Shown one piece after another: positions 27,413 to 36,595 of a DNA stretch of 64,000 nt; position 1 is the first letter of the stretch, and the number at the start of each line of letters is the position of its first letter. The stretch is from Enterobacter sp. kpr-6. GTDB lineage: Bacteria > Pseudomonadota > Gammaproteobacteria > Enterobacterales > Enterobacteriaceae. The position numbers and the translations under genes were made by a program. The DNA lies in NCBI RefSeq assembly GCF_900116015.1, contig NZ_FOYH01000008.1, positions 107,652 through 171,651 on the forward strand, in the 5' to 3' direction. The notes under the pieces are model-generated. The model saw nothing but the letters and a program-made list of their open reading frames with translations. It was not told the origin of the DNA and did no database searches.

Positions 27413-29097
27413 CTTTTCGCCCCTGCGTGGTGATCCCCTGCTATAACCACGGCGCGATGATGGCGAGCGTCATCGCCCGCCTGAAACCGTCGGGCCTGCC
27501 CTGCTATATCGTGGACGACGGCAGCGACTTCGCCACCCGCCAGGTGCTGACAGCCCTTGCCGCCGCACATGAAAACGTCACCCTGCTGCGGCTGGCGAAA
27601 AACGCCGGAAAAGGCGAAGCGGTGATCCAGGGCCTGCGGGCCGCCGCTGCTGGGGGCTTTACCCACGCCGTGCAGGTGGACGCCGACGGGCAGCACGCCA
27701 TCGAAGACATTGCCGGTTTGCTGGCTCTCGCGAAGCAGCATCCGCAGGCGCTGATCTCAGGTCAGCCCATTTATGACGACTCGATCCCCCGCTCGCGCCT
27801 GTACGGGCGCTGGATCACCCACGTCTGGGTCTGGATCGAAACCCTGTCGCTCACCCTCAAAGACAGCATGTGCGGCTTTCGCGTTTATCCGGTTGCGCCC
27901 ACGCTGCGGCTGGCGTCGCGGGTCACGCTCGGCAAGCGCATGGATTTCGATACCGAAGTGATGGTGCGCCTTTACTGGCAGGGAAATACCAGCTATTTCC
28001 TGCCCACTCACGTTACCTATCCGGCGGACGGGCTGTCGCATTTCGACGCGCTGAAAGACAACCTGCGTATTTCGCTCATGCACACCCGGCTGTTTTTCGG
28101 CATGTTGCCGCGATTGCCGTCGCTGCTCATGCGCCACCGCCGTAAACACTGGGCGCAGCAGGACGAAGTGAGCGGTCTGCTCGGTATGCGGATCATGCTC
28201 GCCGTCTGGCGGTTGTGCGGGCGGCGGGCTTTCTCCGCCCTGCTTTATCCGGTGGTGGCGGGATACTGGCTGACGGCACACACCGCCCGCCGGGCTTCAA
28301 ACCTGTGGCTGGAACGCGTACGCACTACGCTCGTCGAACGCGGTCAGCCTGTGCCCGGCAAACTCACCAGCTATCGCCACTTTTTACGTTTTGCTGATGC
28401 GATGTCCGACAAAATCGCCAGCTGGCGTGGCGAGCTACACATGGGCCGCGACGTGCATTTTGCGCCGGGGGCCGAAGCCGCGCTGGGGCGCGACGAACCG
28501 GAAGGCAAACTGCTGCTGGCCTCGCATCTGGGAGATGTTGAAGCCTGCCGCGCGCTAGCCCAGCTTGAAGGCGGTAAAGTCATTAACGCGCTGGTATTTA
28601 ACGAAAACGCCCGGCGCTTTAAGCAGATCATGCAGGAAGTGGCTCCGCAGGCCGGGCTGAACCTGATCCCGGTCACCCACATCGGCCCGGATACCGCCAT
28701 GCTGCTGAAAGAGAAGCTGGATCGTGGCGAATGGGTGGCGATCGTCGGCGATCGCATCGCGGTTAATCCGCAGCGCGGCGGCGAGTGGCGCGTTAACTGG
28801 AGTTCCTTTATGGGCCACCCCGCGCCTTTTCCGCAGGGGCCGTTTATTCTCGCGGCGGCGCTGCGTTGCCCGGTGCTACTGATTTTCGCGCTACGCGAGG
28901 CCGATAAAACGCTGCGCATCCACTGCGAGCCGTTCGCTAACCCGCTGCCGATGCCGCGCACAGCGCGGGAAGCGGCGCTGCAACAGGCGATCGATCGCTA
29001 CGCCGCGCGCCTTGAACACTACGCGCTGTTATCGCCGCTCGACTGGTTTAATTTTTTCGATTTCTGGCAACTGCCTGACGCCCAGGACAAGGAGTAA
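27403..29097 (+). CDS. apeJ: ApeJ, glycosyltransferase 2 fused to LpxL/HtrB-type acyltransferase
   Basis: 564 residues. The N-terminal GT-A domain (about 1-230) has VVDDGS-like YIVDDGSD and the metal-binding DADGQH. A linker of about 60 residues leads to a C-terminal LpxL-like domain (about 300-560) with HLGDVE, the HX4E catalytic pair, and EWVAIVGDRI. Fusing sugar transfer and acyl transfer suggests it builds and acylates the glycolipid anchor of the polyene. It overlaps apeI by 10 nt. Confidence 0.88.
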   Translation: MSLTFRPCVVIPCYNHGAMMASVIARLKPSGLPCYIVDDGSDFATRQVLTALAAAHENVTLLRLAKNAGKGEAVIQGLRAAAAGGFTHAVQVDADGQHAIEDIAGLLALAKQHPQALISGQPIYDDSIPRSRLYGRWITHVWVWIETLSLTLKDSMCGFRVYPVAPTLRLASRVTLGKRMDFDTEVMVRLYWQGNTSYFLPTHVTYPADGLSHFDALKDNLRISLMHTRLFFGMLPRLPSLLMRHRRKHWAQQDEVSGLLGMRIMLAVWRLCGRRAFSALLYPVVAGYWLTAHTARRASNLWLERVRTTLVERGQPVPGKLTSYRHFLRFADAMSDKIASWRGELHMGRDVHFAPGAEAALGRDEPEGKLLLASHLGDVEACRALAQLEGGKVINALVFNENARRFKQIMQEVAPQAGLNLIPVTHIGPDTAMLLKEKLDRGEWVAIVGDRIAVNPQRGGEWRVNWSSFMGHPAPFPQGPFILAAALRCPVLLIFALREADKTLRIHCEPFANPLPMPRTAREAALQQAIDRYAARLEHYALLSPLDWFNFFDFWQLPDAQDKE

Positions 29098-29099
29098 GT

Positions 29100-29522
29100 G
29101 TGCTGAACGATCCCCGTTTTACTGCCGAAGTGGCGCTCACCGTGCCCTTTCACGACGTCGATATGATGGGCGTGGTCTGGCATGGTAATTACTTTCGCTA
29201 TTTTGAGATCGCCCGCGAAGCCCTGCTGAACCAGTTCAATTACGGCTACCGCCAGATGAAAGCATCCGGCTACGTCTGGCCGGTGGTGGACACCCGCGTG
29301 AAGTACCGCGATGTGCTGACGTTTGAGCAGGCGTTCCGCGTACAGGCGACGCTGGTGGAGTATGAAAACCGACTGAAAATTAACTACGCGATTTTCGATG
29401 CTGAAAGCGGCAAGCGCACCACCACCGGTTACACCATTCAGGTGGCCGTTGAGGAAGAGAGCAAAGCGCTGTGCTTCGTCAGCCCGGACATTTTGTTTGA
29501 ACGTATGGGAGTCACGCCATGA
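29100..29522 (+). CDS. apeK: ApeK, 4-hydroxybenzoyl-CoA-type thioesterase
   Basis: 140 residues, hotdog fold. FHDVDMMGVVWHGNYFRYFE fits the 4HBT catalytic helix, with the acidic residue (D20 or so) and the HGN segment. It probably releases or edits acyl intermediates. GTG start at 29100, 2 nt after the apeJ stop, with GGAG in the apeJ end. It overlaps apeL by 4 nt. Confidence 0.85.
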   Translation: MLNDPRFTAEVALTVPFHDVDMMGVVWHGNYFRYFEIAREALLNQFNYGYRQMKASGYVWPVVDTRVKYRDVLTFEQAFRVQATLVEYENRLKINYAIFDAESGKRTTTGYTIQVAVEEESKALCFVSPDILFERMGVTP

Positions 29523-30124
29523 AATGCTGGCCTTTACTTGCTCTGCTGGTAAGCCCGTTTGTCAGCGCGGTAACGCTCGATGAACTGCAACAGCGCTTTA
29601 CCGACCAGCCGATTGTGCGCGCCCATTTTGAGCAAACGCGGGCGATTAAAGATCTGCCCCAGCCGCTGCGTTCGCAGGGTGAGATGCTCATCGCCCGCGA
29701 CCAGGGACTGCTGTGGGATCAAAAATCCCCTTTCCCGATGCAGTTGTTGCTTGATGACACCCGCATGGTGCAGATCGTCAACGGCCAGTCGCCGCAGGTG
29801 ATCACCGCGCAAAATAATCCGCAGATGTTCCAGTTTAATCACCTGCTGCGCGCCCTGTTCCAGGCCGACCGCAAGGTGCTGGAGCAAAACTTCCGCATTG
29901 ATTTTCAGGACAAAGGAGACGGGCGCTGGTCGCTGTCGCTGACGCCCGTTACCACGCCGCTGGACAAAATTTTTGCCACCATCGATCTGGCCGGGCAGAC
30001 CTATCTGGACAGCATCCGGCTCAATGACAAACAGGGCGACCGCACCGATATCGCTTTTTCCCAACACCGCTTAACGCCCGCCACGCTGACCGATGACGAA
30101 CGCCAACGCTTTGCCGCGCACTAA
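29519..30124 (+). CDS. apeL: ApeL, LolA-like periplasmic carrier
   Basis: 201 residues. The cleavable signal peptide (about 1-17, ending VSA) is followed by a LolA-type fold: FEQTRAIKDLPQPLRSQGEML is characteristic of LolA/LolB-like proteins. It would carry the lipidated polyene across the periplasm from ApeM to the outer membrane. The 3' end overlaps apeM by 32 nt. Confidence 0.85.
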   Translation: MKCWPLLALLVSPFVSAVTLDELQQRFTDQPIVRAHFEQTRAIKDLPQPLRSQGEMLIARDQGLLWDQKSPFPMQLLLDDTRMVQIVNGQSPQVITAQNNPQMFQFNHLLRALFQADRKVLEQNFRIDFQDKGDGRWSLSLTPVTTPLDKIFATIDLAGQTYLDSIRLNDKQGDRTDIAFSQHRLTPATLTDDERQRFAAH

Positions 30125-32411
30125 CCCCCGCGCCGCCATCGGCTGGGGCGTCGTCTGCCTGCTGCTACTGGTCGCGCTGATGCTGCTCTTACCGCAGGCG
30201 CGGCTCAACAGCAGCGTGCTGGCGATGCTGCCCAAACAGACGCTGGGGGCAATCCCGCCGGCGCTTAACGACGGCTTTATGCAGCGCCTCGATAAACAGG
30301 TGGTCTGGCTGGTCAGCCCTGGCAAGCAGGCCAATCCGACGGTGGCAAAACGCTGGCTGACGCTGCTTGCGCAATCCAGAGAACTGCGTGAAATCAAAGG
30401 CCCGATGGATGCACAAAGCCAGCAGCAATGGGGAGCGTTTTTCTTTACCCATCGTAACGGCCTGATTGACGCCGCAACCCGCGCGCGTCTGCAAAATGGC
30501 GGCGAGGCGCAGGCGCAGTGGGTGCTTTCTCAGCTTTACTCTGCGTTCTCAGGCGTCAGTGGCAAAGAGTTACAAAACGATCCTTTCATGCTGATGCGCG
30601 GCTCGCAGCTTGCGCTCTCCGCGAACGCCCAGCGTTTGCGGCTGGTCGACGGCTGGCTGGTGACGCAGGACGAGGCAGGCAATTTCTGGTATTTGCTGCA
30701 CGGCGAGCTGGCGGGTGAGTCGTTTGATATGCAGCAGACGCATCAGTTTGTCAGCCGCCTCACTGAACTCGAAGCACAACTGAAAGCCGATTTCCCGCAG
30801 GCGCACATTCTGTCGCGCGGGACGGTGTTTTACAGCGATTACGCCAGCCAGCAGGCGAAGCAGGATGTTTCCACGCTCGGTGTGGCGACGATCTGCGGGC
30901 TTATCCTGCTGATTGTGGCGGTGTTTCGCTCAATCCGCCCGCTGCTGCTGTGCGTGATCTCCATCGCCACCGGCGCGCTGGCGGGCACCGTCGTCACGCT
31001 GCTGCTGTTCGGCGAACTGCACCTGATGACGCTGGTGATGAGCATGAGCGTCATCGGCATTTCCGCTGATTACACGCTCTACTACCTGACTGAACGCATG
31101 GTGCACGGCGCGGAAGCTTCCCCCTGGCAAAGCCTTGCGAAAGTGCGCAATGCGCTGTTGCTGGCGCTGCTGACCACGGTGGCCGCGTATCTGATCATGA
31201 TGCTGGCTCCCTTCCCCGGCATCCGGCAAATGGCGGTGTTTGCGGCGGTCGGCTTAAGCGCCTCCTGCCTGACGGTGATCTTCTGGCATCCGTGGCTGGT
31301 GCGCGGTTTACCGGTGCGCCCGGTTCCGGCAATGGTCTTAATGCTGCGCTGGCTGGCGGCCTGGCGACGCAATAAAAAACTCATCCTGGGCCTGCCGATC
31401 GCGCTGGCGTTGCTGTCGCTGGCGGGCCTCACCCGGCTGCATGTGGACGATGACATTGCGCAGCTTCAGGCGCTGCCGCAGCACATTCTGGCTCAGGAAA
31501 AAGCGATCACCCGGCTGACCGGACAGAGTGTCGATCAGAAATGGTTTGTGGTGTATGGCGCGACAGCGCAGCAAACGCTGGAACGACTCGACGCGTTAAT
31601 ACCCGCGCTGCATCAGGCGCAGGCCGCAGGCGCGCTCAGCGGTTTCCGCACTATCCCGCTGAACTCGCTGGCGCGACAAAAACAGGATTTAACCCTGCTG
31701 CAAAACGCCGCGCCCGCCCTGTCCCGCGCGCTGCAAAGTACGGGCATGACGACGGTATCCCCTGACGTTCGCCCGATGGACGTCAGCGTGGAGTCCTGGC
31801 TTGAAAGTCCAGCCAGCGAGGGCTGGCGGCTGATGTGGCTGACGCTGCCCGGCGGTGAAAGCGGCGTGCTGGTGCCGGTGGAAGGCGTGAAACAGAGCGC
31901 TGAACTTCAGCGACTGGCGCAGGCGCACGACGGCGTGGCGTGGGTGGATCGAAAAAGTCATTTCGACGAACTCTTCGCACTGTACCGCACCATTCTCAGC
32001 GGGCTGCTGCTGGTGGCGCTGGCGGTGATCGCCTGCGGTGCAATAGTGCGCCTCGGCTGGCGGAAGGGGCTGATAAGCCTCGTGCCGTCGGTGCTGTCGC
32101 TCGGTTGCGGGTTGGCAGCGCTCACCCTCACAGGCCACGCGGTAAATCTGTTCTCCCTGCTGGCACTGGTGCTGGTGCTGGGGATCGGCATTAACTACAC
32201 GCTGTTTTTTGGTAATCCGCGCGGCACACCGCTCACCTCATTGCTGGCGGTGACGCTGGCGATGCTGACCACGTTATTAACGCTGGGCATACTGGTGTTC
32301 AGCGCTACCCAGGCGATCAGCAGCTTTGGCATCGTGCTGGTCAGCGGGATTTTCACCGCCTTTTTGCTTTCCCCGCTGGCGATGCCCGGTAAACGAGAGA
32401 GAAAAAAATGA
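30093..32411 (+). CDS. apeM: ApeM, MMPL/RND-family exporter
   Basis: 772 residues with about 12 TM helices: one N-terminal TM, a periplasmic domain of about 210 residues, five TMs, then the same arrangement repeated. GISADYTLYYLTER in the first TM group and GIGINYTLFF in the second are the RND/MMPL TM4-type segments with a proton-relay Asp only in the first. It should export the polyene lipid to the periplasm, handing it to ApeL. The ATG at 30093 is inside apeL; no better start exists. Confidence 0.86.
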   Translation: MTNANALPRTNPRAAIGWGVVCLLLLVALMLLLPQARLNSSVLAMLPKQTLGAIPPALNDGFMQRLDKQVVWLVSPGKQANPTVAKRWLTLLAQSRELREIKGPMDAQSQQQWGAFFFTHRNGLIDAATRARLQNGGEAQAQWVLSQLYSAFSGVSGKELQNDPFMLMRGSQLALSANAQRLRLVDGWLVTQDEAGNFWYLLHGELAGESFDMQQTHQFVSRLTELEAQLKADFPQAHILSRGTVFYSDYASQQAKQDVSTLGVATICGLILLIVAVFRSIRPLLLCVISIATGALAGTVVTLLLFGELHLMTLVMSMSVIGISADYTLYYLTERMVHGAEASPWQSLAKVRNALLLALLTTVAAYLIMMLAPFPGIRQMAVFAAVGLSASCLTVIFWHPWLVRGLPVRPVPAMVLMLRWLAAWRRNKKLILGLPIALALLSLAGLTRLHVDDDIAQLQALPQHILAQEKAITRLTGQSVDQKWFVVYGATAQQTLERLDALIPALHQAQAAGALSGFRTIPLNSLARQKQDLTLLQNAAPALSRALQSTGMTTVSPDVRPMDVSVESWLESPASEGWRLMWLTLPGGESGVLVPVEGVKQSAELQRLAQAHDGVAWVDRKSHFDELFALYRTILSGLLLVALAVIACGAIVRLGWRKGLISLVPSVLSLGCGLAALTLTGHAVNLFSLLALVLVLGIGINYTLFFGNPRGTPLTSLLAVTLAMLTTLLTLGILVFSATQAISSFGIVLVSGIFTAFLLSPLAMPGKRERKK

Positions 32412-32995
32412 GACTACGCGACATTTTTCGCGCCAGCGCCCTGCTTGTGACGCTGATCCTGACGGGCTGTAGCCATTCCAGCAGCAACACGGACAACACC
32501 CGCCCCGAGGCCTGGCTGCAACCGGGCACCCGCGTGACGCTGCCCGCGCCGGGCATTACGCCTGCGGTCAATTCTCAGCAACTGCTGAGCGGGCGTTTCA
32601 ACGGGCAAACCCAGTCGTTGCTGGTGATGCTCAGCGCCGATGAGAAAAAAATTACGCTTGCCGGGCTGTCGTCGGTGGGGATCCGGCTGTTTCTCGTCAC
32701 CTACGACGAGCGCGGCATTCACACCGAACAGTCGATTGTGGTGCCGCAACTGCCGCCCGCAAGCCAGGTGCTGGCCGATGTGATGCTCAGCCACTGGCCA
32801 GTTGCCGCCTGGCAAAAACAGCTTCCGGCGGGCTGGACGCTTACCGATCGCGGCGACAAGCGCGAACTGCGTAACGCCGACGACGAGCTGGTGACAGAAA
32901 TCACCTATCTGCAACGACACGGCAAGCGCGAGCCGATCAGCATTGAACAGCACGTGTATAAGTACCACATCACCATTCAATATCTGGGTGACTGA
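32408..32995 (+). CDS. apeN: ApeN, DUF3261 lipoprotein
   Basis: 195 residues. Lipobox LTGC gives a lipidated Cys near residue 21. The mature domain is DUF3261, the fixed companion of ApeL/ApeM and probably a LolB-like outer-membrane receptor; that function is inferred. It shares ATGA with apeM. Its stop precedes apeO by 1 nt. Confidence 0.86.
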   Translation: MRLRDIFRASALLVTLILTGCSHSSSNTDNTRPEAWLQPGTRVTLPAPGITPAVNSQQLLSGRFNGQTQSLLVMLSADEKKITLAGLSSVGIRLFLVTYDERGIHTEQSIVVPQLPPASQVLADVMLSHWPVAAWQKQLPAGWTLTDRGDKRELRNADDELVTEITYLQRHGKREPISIEQHVYKYHITIQYLGD

Positions 32996-32996
32996 G

Positions 32997-34166
32997 ATGA
33001 TCTACTTTTCTGCCTTCGGCATGATTAACGCGCTGGGCCGCTCAAATGCGGAGATTGCCGCGAATCTGACGCGTGGTGTTGCGCCCGGTATGCAGCGGCG
33101 CGAAGGCTGGCTGCAACAGATCCCGGACGCCATGCTCGGCGGCGTGGACGGCGAACTGCCCGCCATTCCCGACGATTTTTCCGCCCACCGTTCGCGCAAT
33201 AATCAATTACTGCTGGCGGCGCTGGCGCAGATCCAGCCTGCGGTCGATGACGCCATTGCCCGCTTTGGTCGCGACCGCGTGGCGGTGGTGCTCGGCACCA
33301 GCACCTCCGGGCTTGATGAAGGCGATAAGCACGTTGACCTGACGCTGAACGGTCACGCCAGTCCCCACTGGCAGTATGCACAGCAGGAACTGGGCGACCC
33401 GTCGCGCTTTTTAAGTCGCTGGCTGCAACTGGAAGGCCCGGCGTTTACCCTCTCCACCGCCTGTTCGTCGAGTGCGCGCGCCATTATCAGCGGGCGTCGT
33501 CTGATTGATGCCGGGCTTGCTGATGTGGCGATTGTCGGCGGCGCGGATACGCTCAGCCGGATGCCGGTTAACGGCTTTCACAGCCTGGAGTCGCTCTCCG
33601 CCTCGCTGTGCCAGCCTTTTGCGCGCGACCGCTGCGGGATCACCATTGGCGAAGGCGCAGCGCTGATGCTGCTGACCCGCGAGCCGCAGCCGCTGGCGGT
33701 GCTTGGCATTGGTGAATCCAGCGATGCGTATCATATTTCCGCCCCGCACCCGCAGGGCGTGGGCGCTACCCGGGCCATTGAGCAGGCACTGGCAGAGGCG
33801 GGCATGACGCCTGCCGACGTGGGTTACATCAACCTGCACGGCACCGCCACACCGCTTAACGATCAGATTGAATCCAGAGTGGTCAATGCGCTTTTTGGCG
33901 AGCAGACCCCATGCAGTTCCACCAAACATTTAACCGGGCACACGCTGGGGGCGGCAGGCATTACTGAGGCGGCGCTTAGCGCGCTGATCCTGCAAGAAAA
34001 TTTACCGCTGCCGCCGCAGGATTTCAGCCGCTCGCCCTGGGACCCTGCGCTTCCGCCGTGCGGCATTCTCACGACCGCACAACCGCTGACGCGTCCGGTG
34101 ATTTTATCCAACTCCTTCGCCTTTGGCGGGAACAACGCCAGCATACTGCTGGGGAGGACGGCATGA
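32997..34166 (+). CDS. apeO: ApeO, beta-ketoacyl-ACP synthase
   Basis: 389 residues from ATG 32997; a longer in-frame start inside apeN (32943) is rejected. Full condensing-enzyme triad: C156 in LSTACSSSARA, H281 in NLHGTATPLND and H315 in STKHLTGHTLGAAG. It catalyses decarboxylative malonyl extension, probably as a heterodimer with ApeC. It shares ATGA with apeP. Confidence 0.9.
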   Translation: MIYFSAFGMINALGRSNAEIAANLTRGVAPGMQRREGWLQQIPDAMLGGVDGELPAIPDDFSAHRSRNNQLLLAALAQIQPAVDDAIARFGRDRVAVVLGTSTSGLDEGDKHVDLTLNGHASPHWQYAQQELGDPSRFLSRWLQLEGPAFTLSTACSSSARAIISGRRLIDAGLADVAIVGGADTLSRMPVNGFHSLESLSASLCQPFARDRCGITIGEGAALMLLTREPQPLAVLGIGESSDAYHISAPHPQGVGATRAIEQALAEAGMTPADVGYINLHGTATPLNDQIESRVVNALFGEQTPCSSTKHLTGHTLGAAGITEAALSALILQENLPLPPQDFSRSPWDPALPPCGILTTAQPLTRPVILSNSFAFGGNNASILLGRTA

Positions 34167-34639
34167 CGCATTTACTCACGCCAGGGGAGTGTTTACCGCA
34201 CGATGCCCCGATGCTGCTGCTTGAAGAGGTGGTGGACGTTACCGACGAGAGCGCTCATTGCCGCGTGTCGGTGAATCATCAGAGCGTACTCGCGCCCTTT
34301 CTCGACGCGCAGGGCGCGCTGCCAGGCTGGTACGCCCTGGAGCTGATGGCCCAGACCGTTGGCGTCTGGTCTGGCTGGCACCGGCACCATCGCGGCCAGG
34401 GAAGCATCACCCTCGGCATGGTGCTTGGCGCGCGCGAACTGGTTTGCGCGGCGGGTGCTTTTCCCGCGAACGCCACGCTGGATATCCAAGTTAACCTGCT
34501 GATGCAGGACGACCGTTTCGGCAGCTTTGACTGCACTATCAGCGCGGGCGGCGAGCCGCTGGCGACCGGGCGGGTGAATACCTTCCAGCCCACCGAAGAC
34601 GAATTAGCCACACTTTTTAATCCGGGAGTCACCCCATGA
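34163..34639 (+). CDS. apeP: ApeP, hotdog-fold dehydratase subunit carrying the catalytic Glu
   Basis: 158 residues from ATG 34163. The N-terminal LPHDAPMLLLEEV is FabZ-like. In PGWYALELMAQ the dehydratase Glu is kept (E60), but the position of the His, 14 residues earlier, is F46. It complements ApeI, which has the His but lost the Glu. Overlaps apeQ by 4 nt. Confidence 0.86.
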   Translation: MTHLLTPGECLPHDAPMLLLEEVVDVTDESAHCRVSVNHQSVLAPFLDAQGALPGWYALELMAQTVGVWSGWHRHHRGQGSITLGMVLGARELVCAAGAFPANATLDIQVNLLMQDDRFGSFDCTISAGGEPLATGRVNTFQPTEDELATLFNPGVTP

Positions 34640-35367
34640 GCCGTTCCGTTCTGATCACCGGTGCCAGCAAAGGCATTGGTCGCGCCATCGCCCTTCAGCT
34701 TGCCGCAGACGGCTTTACCATCGGCGTGCATTATCACCGCGACGAGGCGGGCGCGCAGGAGACACTGAGCCGTATTATCGCGGCGGGTGGACAGGGGCGG
34801 CTGCTCGGCTTTGACGTCGGCAACCGCGAGCAGTGCCGTGACATTTTAGAGCAGGATATGGCGGAGCACGGCGCGTGGTACGGCGTGGTCAGCAATGCGG
34901 GCATTACCCGCGACGCCGCTTTCCCGGCCCTCACCGACGACGACTGGGACGCGGTGATCCATACCAATCTCGACAGCTTTTATAACGTGATTAAGCCCTG
35001 CATTATGCCGATGATCGGCGCACGCCAGGGCGGTCGCATTATTACGCTCTCCTCCGTTTCCGGGATAATGGGCAACCGTGGACAGGTGAATTACAGCGCG
35101 GCCAAAGCCGGGATCATCGGCGCGACCAAAGCGCTGGCGATTGAACTGGCGAAGCGCAAAATCACCGTTAACTGCATTGCGCCGGGGCTTATTGATACCG
35201 GCATGATCGACATGGAAGAGACGGCACTCAAAGAGGCGATGTCGATGATCCCGATGAAACGCATGGGCCAGGCACAGGAAGTCGCCGGGCTCGCCAGCTA
35301 TTTAATGTCGGACATTGCGGGGTATGTGACCCGCCAGGTTATTTCCATCAATGGAGGGATGCTATGA
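34636..35367 (+). CDS. apeQ: ApeQ, FabG-like 3-oxoacyl-ACP reductase
   Basis: 243 residues, classical SDR. Cofactor loop TGASKGIG (8-15), NAG, catalytic Ser/Tyr/Lys in SSVSGIMGNRGQVNYSAAKAG. It reduces the 3-keto intermediates with NADPH before dehydration by ApeI/ApeP. It is framed by 4-nt ATGA overlaps on both sides. Confidence 0.92.
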   Translation: MSRSVLITGASKGIGRAIALQLAADGFTIGVHYHRDEAGAQETLSRIIAAGGQGRLLGFDVGNREQCRDILEQDMAEHGAWYGVVSNAGITRDAAFPALTDDDWDAVIHTNLDSFYNVIKPCIMPMIGARQGGRIITLSSVSGIMGNRGQVNYSAAKAGIIGATKALAIELAKRKITVNCIAPGLIDTGMIDMEETALKEAMSMIPMKRMGQAQEVAGLASYLMSDIAGYVTRQVISINGGML

Positions 35368-36593
35368 CACGTCGTGTCGTCATTACAGGGATGGGCGGTG
35401 TCACCGCCTTCGGTCAGAGCTGGGAGGACGTTTCCCGTCGTCTGCTGACTTACGAAAACGCCGTGCGCAAAATGCCCGAATGGCAGATTTATGCCGGACT
35501 GCATACGCTACTGGGCGCGCCGATCGACGACTTTACGCTGCCGGAGCACTATACGCGTAAGCGCATCCGCGCCATGGGCCGCGTGTCTCTGATGTCCACC
35601 CGCGCCTCTGAACTGGCGCTGGAGCAGGCCGGGCTGATCGGCGATCCGGTGCTGACCAACGGGGAAACCGGCATTGCCTATGGTTCTTCCACTGGCAGCA
35701 CCGGCCCGGTGAGCGAGTTCGCCACCATGCTCACTGAAAAACACACCAATAACATCACCGGGACCACCTACGTGCAGATGATGCCGCACACCACGGCGGT
35801 GAATACTGGCCTGTTCTTCGGCCTGCGCGGGCGCGTGATCCCGACTTCCAGCGCCTGCACTTCCGGTAGCCAGGCGATTGGCTATGCCTGGGAAGCGATT
35901 CGCCACGGTTATCAGACGGTGATGGTGGCGGGCGGTGCGGAAGAGTTATGCCCGTCGGAAGCGGCCGTCTTTGATACCCTGTTCGCTACCAGCCAGCGCA
36001 ATGATTCCCCCTCCACCACGCCCGCGCCGTTTGATGCGCAGCGCGACGGACTGGTGATCGGCGAAGGGGCTGGTACGCTGGTGCTTGAAGAACTGGAGCA
36101 CGCTCGCGCTCGCGGGGCGACCATTTACGGTGAAATCGTCGGCTTTGCCACCAACTGCGATGCGGCGCACATCACCCAGCCACAGCGCGAAACCATGCAG
36201 ATTTGCATGGAAAAATCCCTGCACAGTGCGGGACTTAGCGCGCGGGATATCGGCTATATTTCCGCGCACGGTACGGCCACCGAACGGGGAGACATTGCAG
36301 AAAGTCAGGCCACCGCCGCCATTTTCGGTGATAATGTCCCGGTCTCTTCGCTAAAAAGTTATTTCGGTCATACCCTGGGTGCCTGCGGTGCGCTGGAAGC
36401 CTGGATGAGCCTGCAAATGATGCGCGAAGGCTGGTTTGCGCCTACGCTAAACCTGAAGACGCCGGACGATGCGTGCGGCGCGCTGGACTACATCATGGGT
36501 GAAGCACGTCGCATCGATTGCGAATACTTGCAAAGCAACAACTTTGCTTTCGGCGGCATTAACACCTCGATCATTATCAAACGCTGGGTTTAA
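35364..36593 (+). CDS. apeR: ApeR, beta-ketoacyl-ACP synthase
   Basis: 409 residues. FabF-like condensing enzyme with C165 in SSACTSGSQ, H302 in ISAHGTATERGD and H336 in KSYFGHTLGACG, so catalytically complete. It is a second synthase beside ApeO, possibly for the first condensation on the aryl starter or a distinct chain range. It ends 2 nt before acpT. Confidence 0.9.
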   Translation: MTRRVVITGMGGVTAFGQSWEDVSRRLLTYENAVRKMPEWQIYAGLHTLLGAPIDDFTLPEHYTRKRIRAMGRVSLMSTRASELALEQAGLIGDPVLTNGETGIAYGSSTGSTGPVSEFATMLTEKHTNNITGTTYVQMMPHTTAVNTGLFFGLRGRVIPTSSACTSGSQAIGYAWEAIRHGYQTVMVAGGAEELCPSEAAVFDTLFATSQRNDSPSTTPAPFDAQRDGLVIGEGAGTLVLEELEHARARGATIYGEIVGFATNCDAAHITQPQRETMQICMEKSLHSAGLSARDIGYISAHGTATERGDIAESQATAAIFGDNVPVSSLKSYFGHTLGACGALEAWMSLQMMREGWFAPTLNLKTPDDACGALDYIMGEARRIDCEYLQSNNFAFGGINTSIIIKRWV

Positions 36594-36595
36594 GC

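Noticed and set aside
32943..32996. Extended N-terminus for ApeO
   Set aside because: The upstream codons overlap apeN; ATG 32997 gives the normal KS start.
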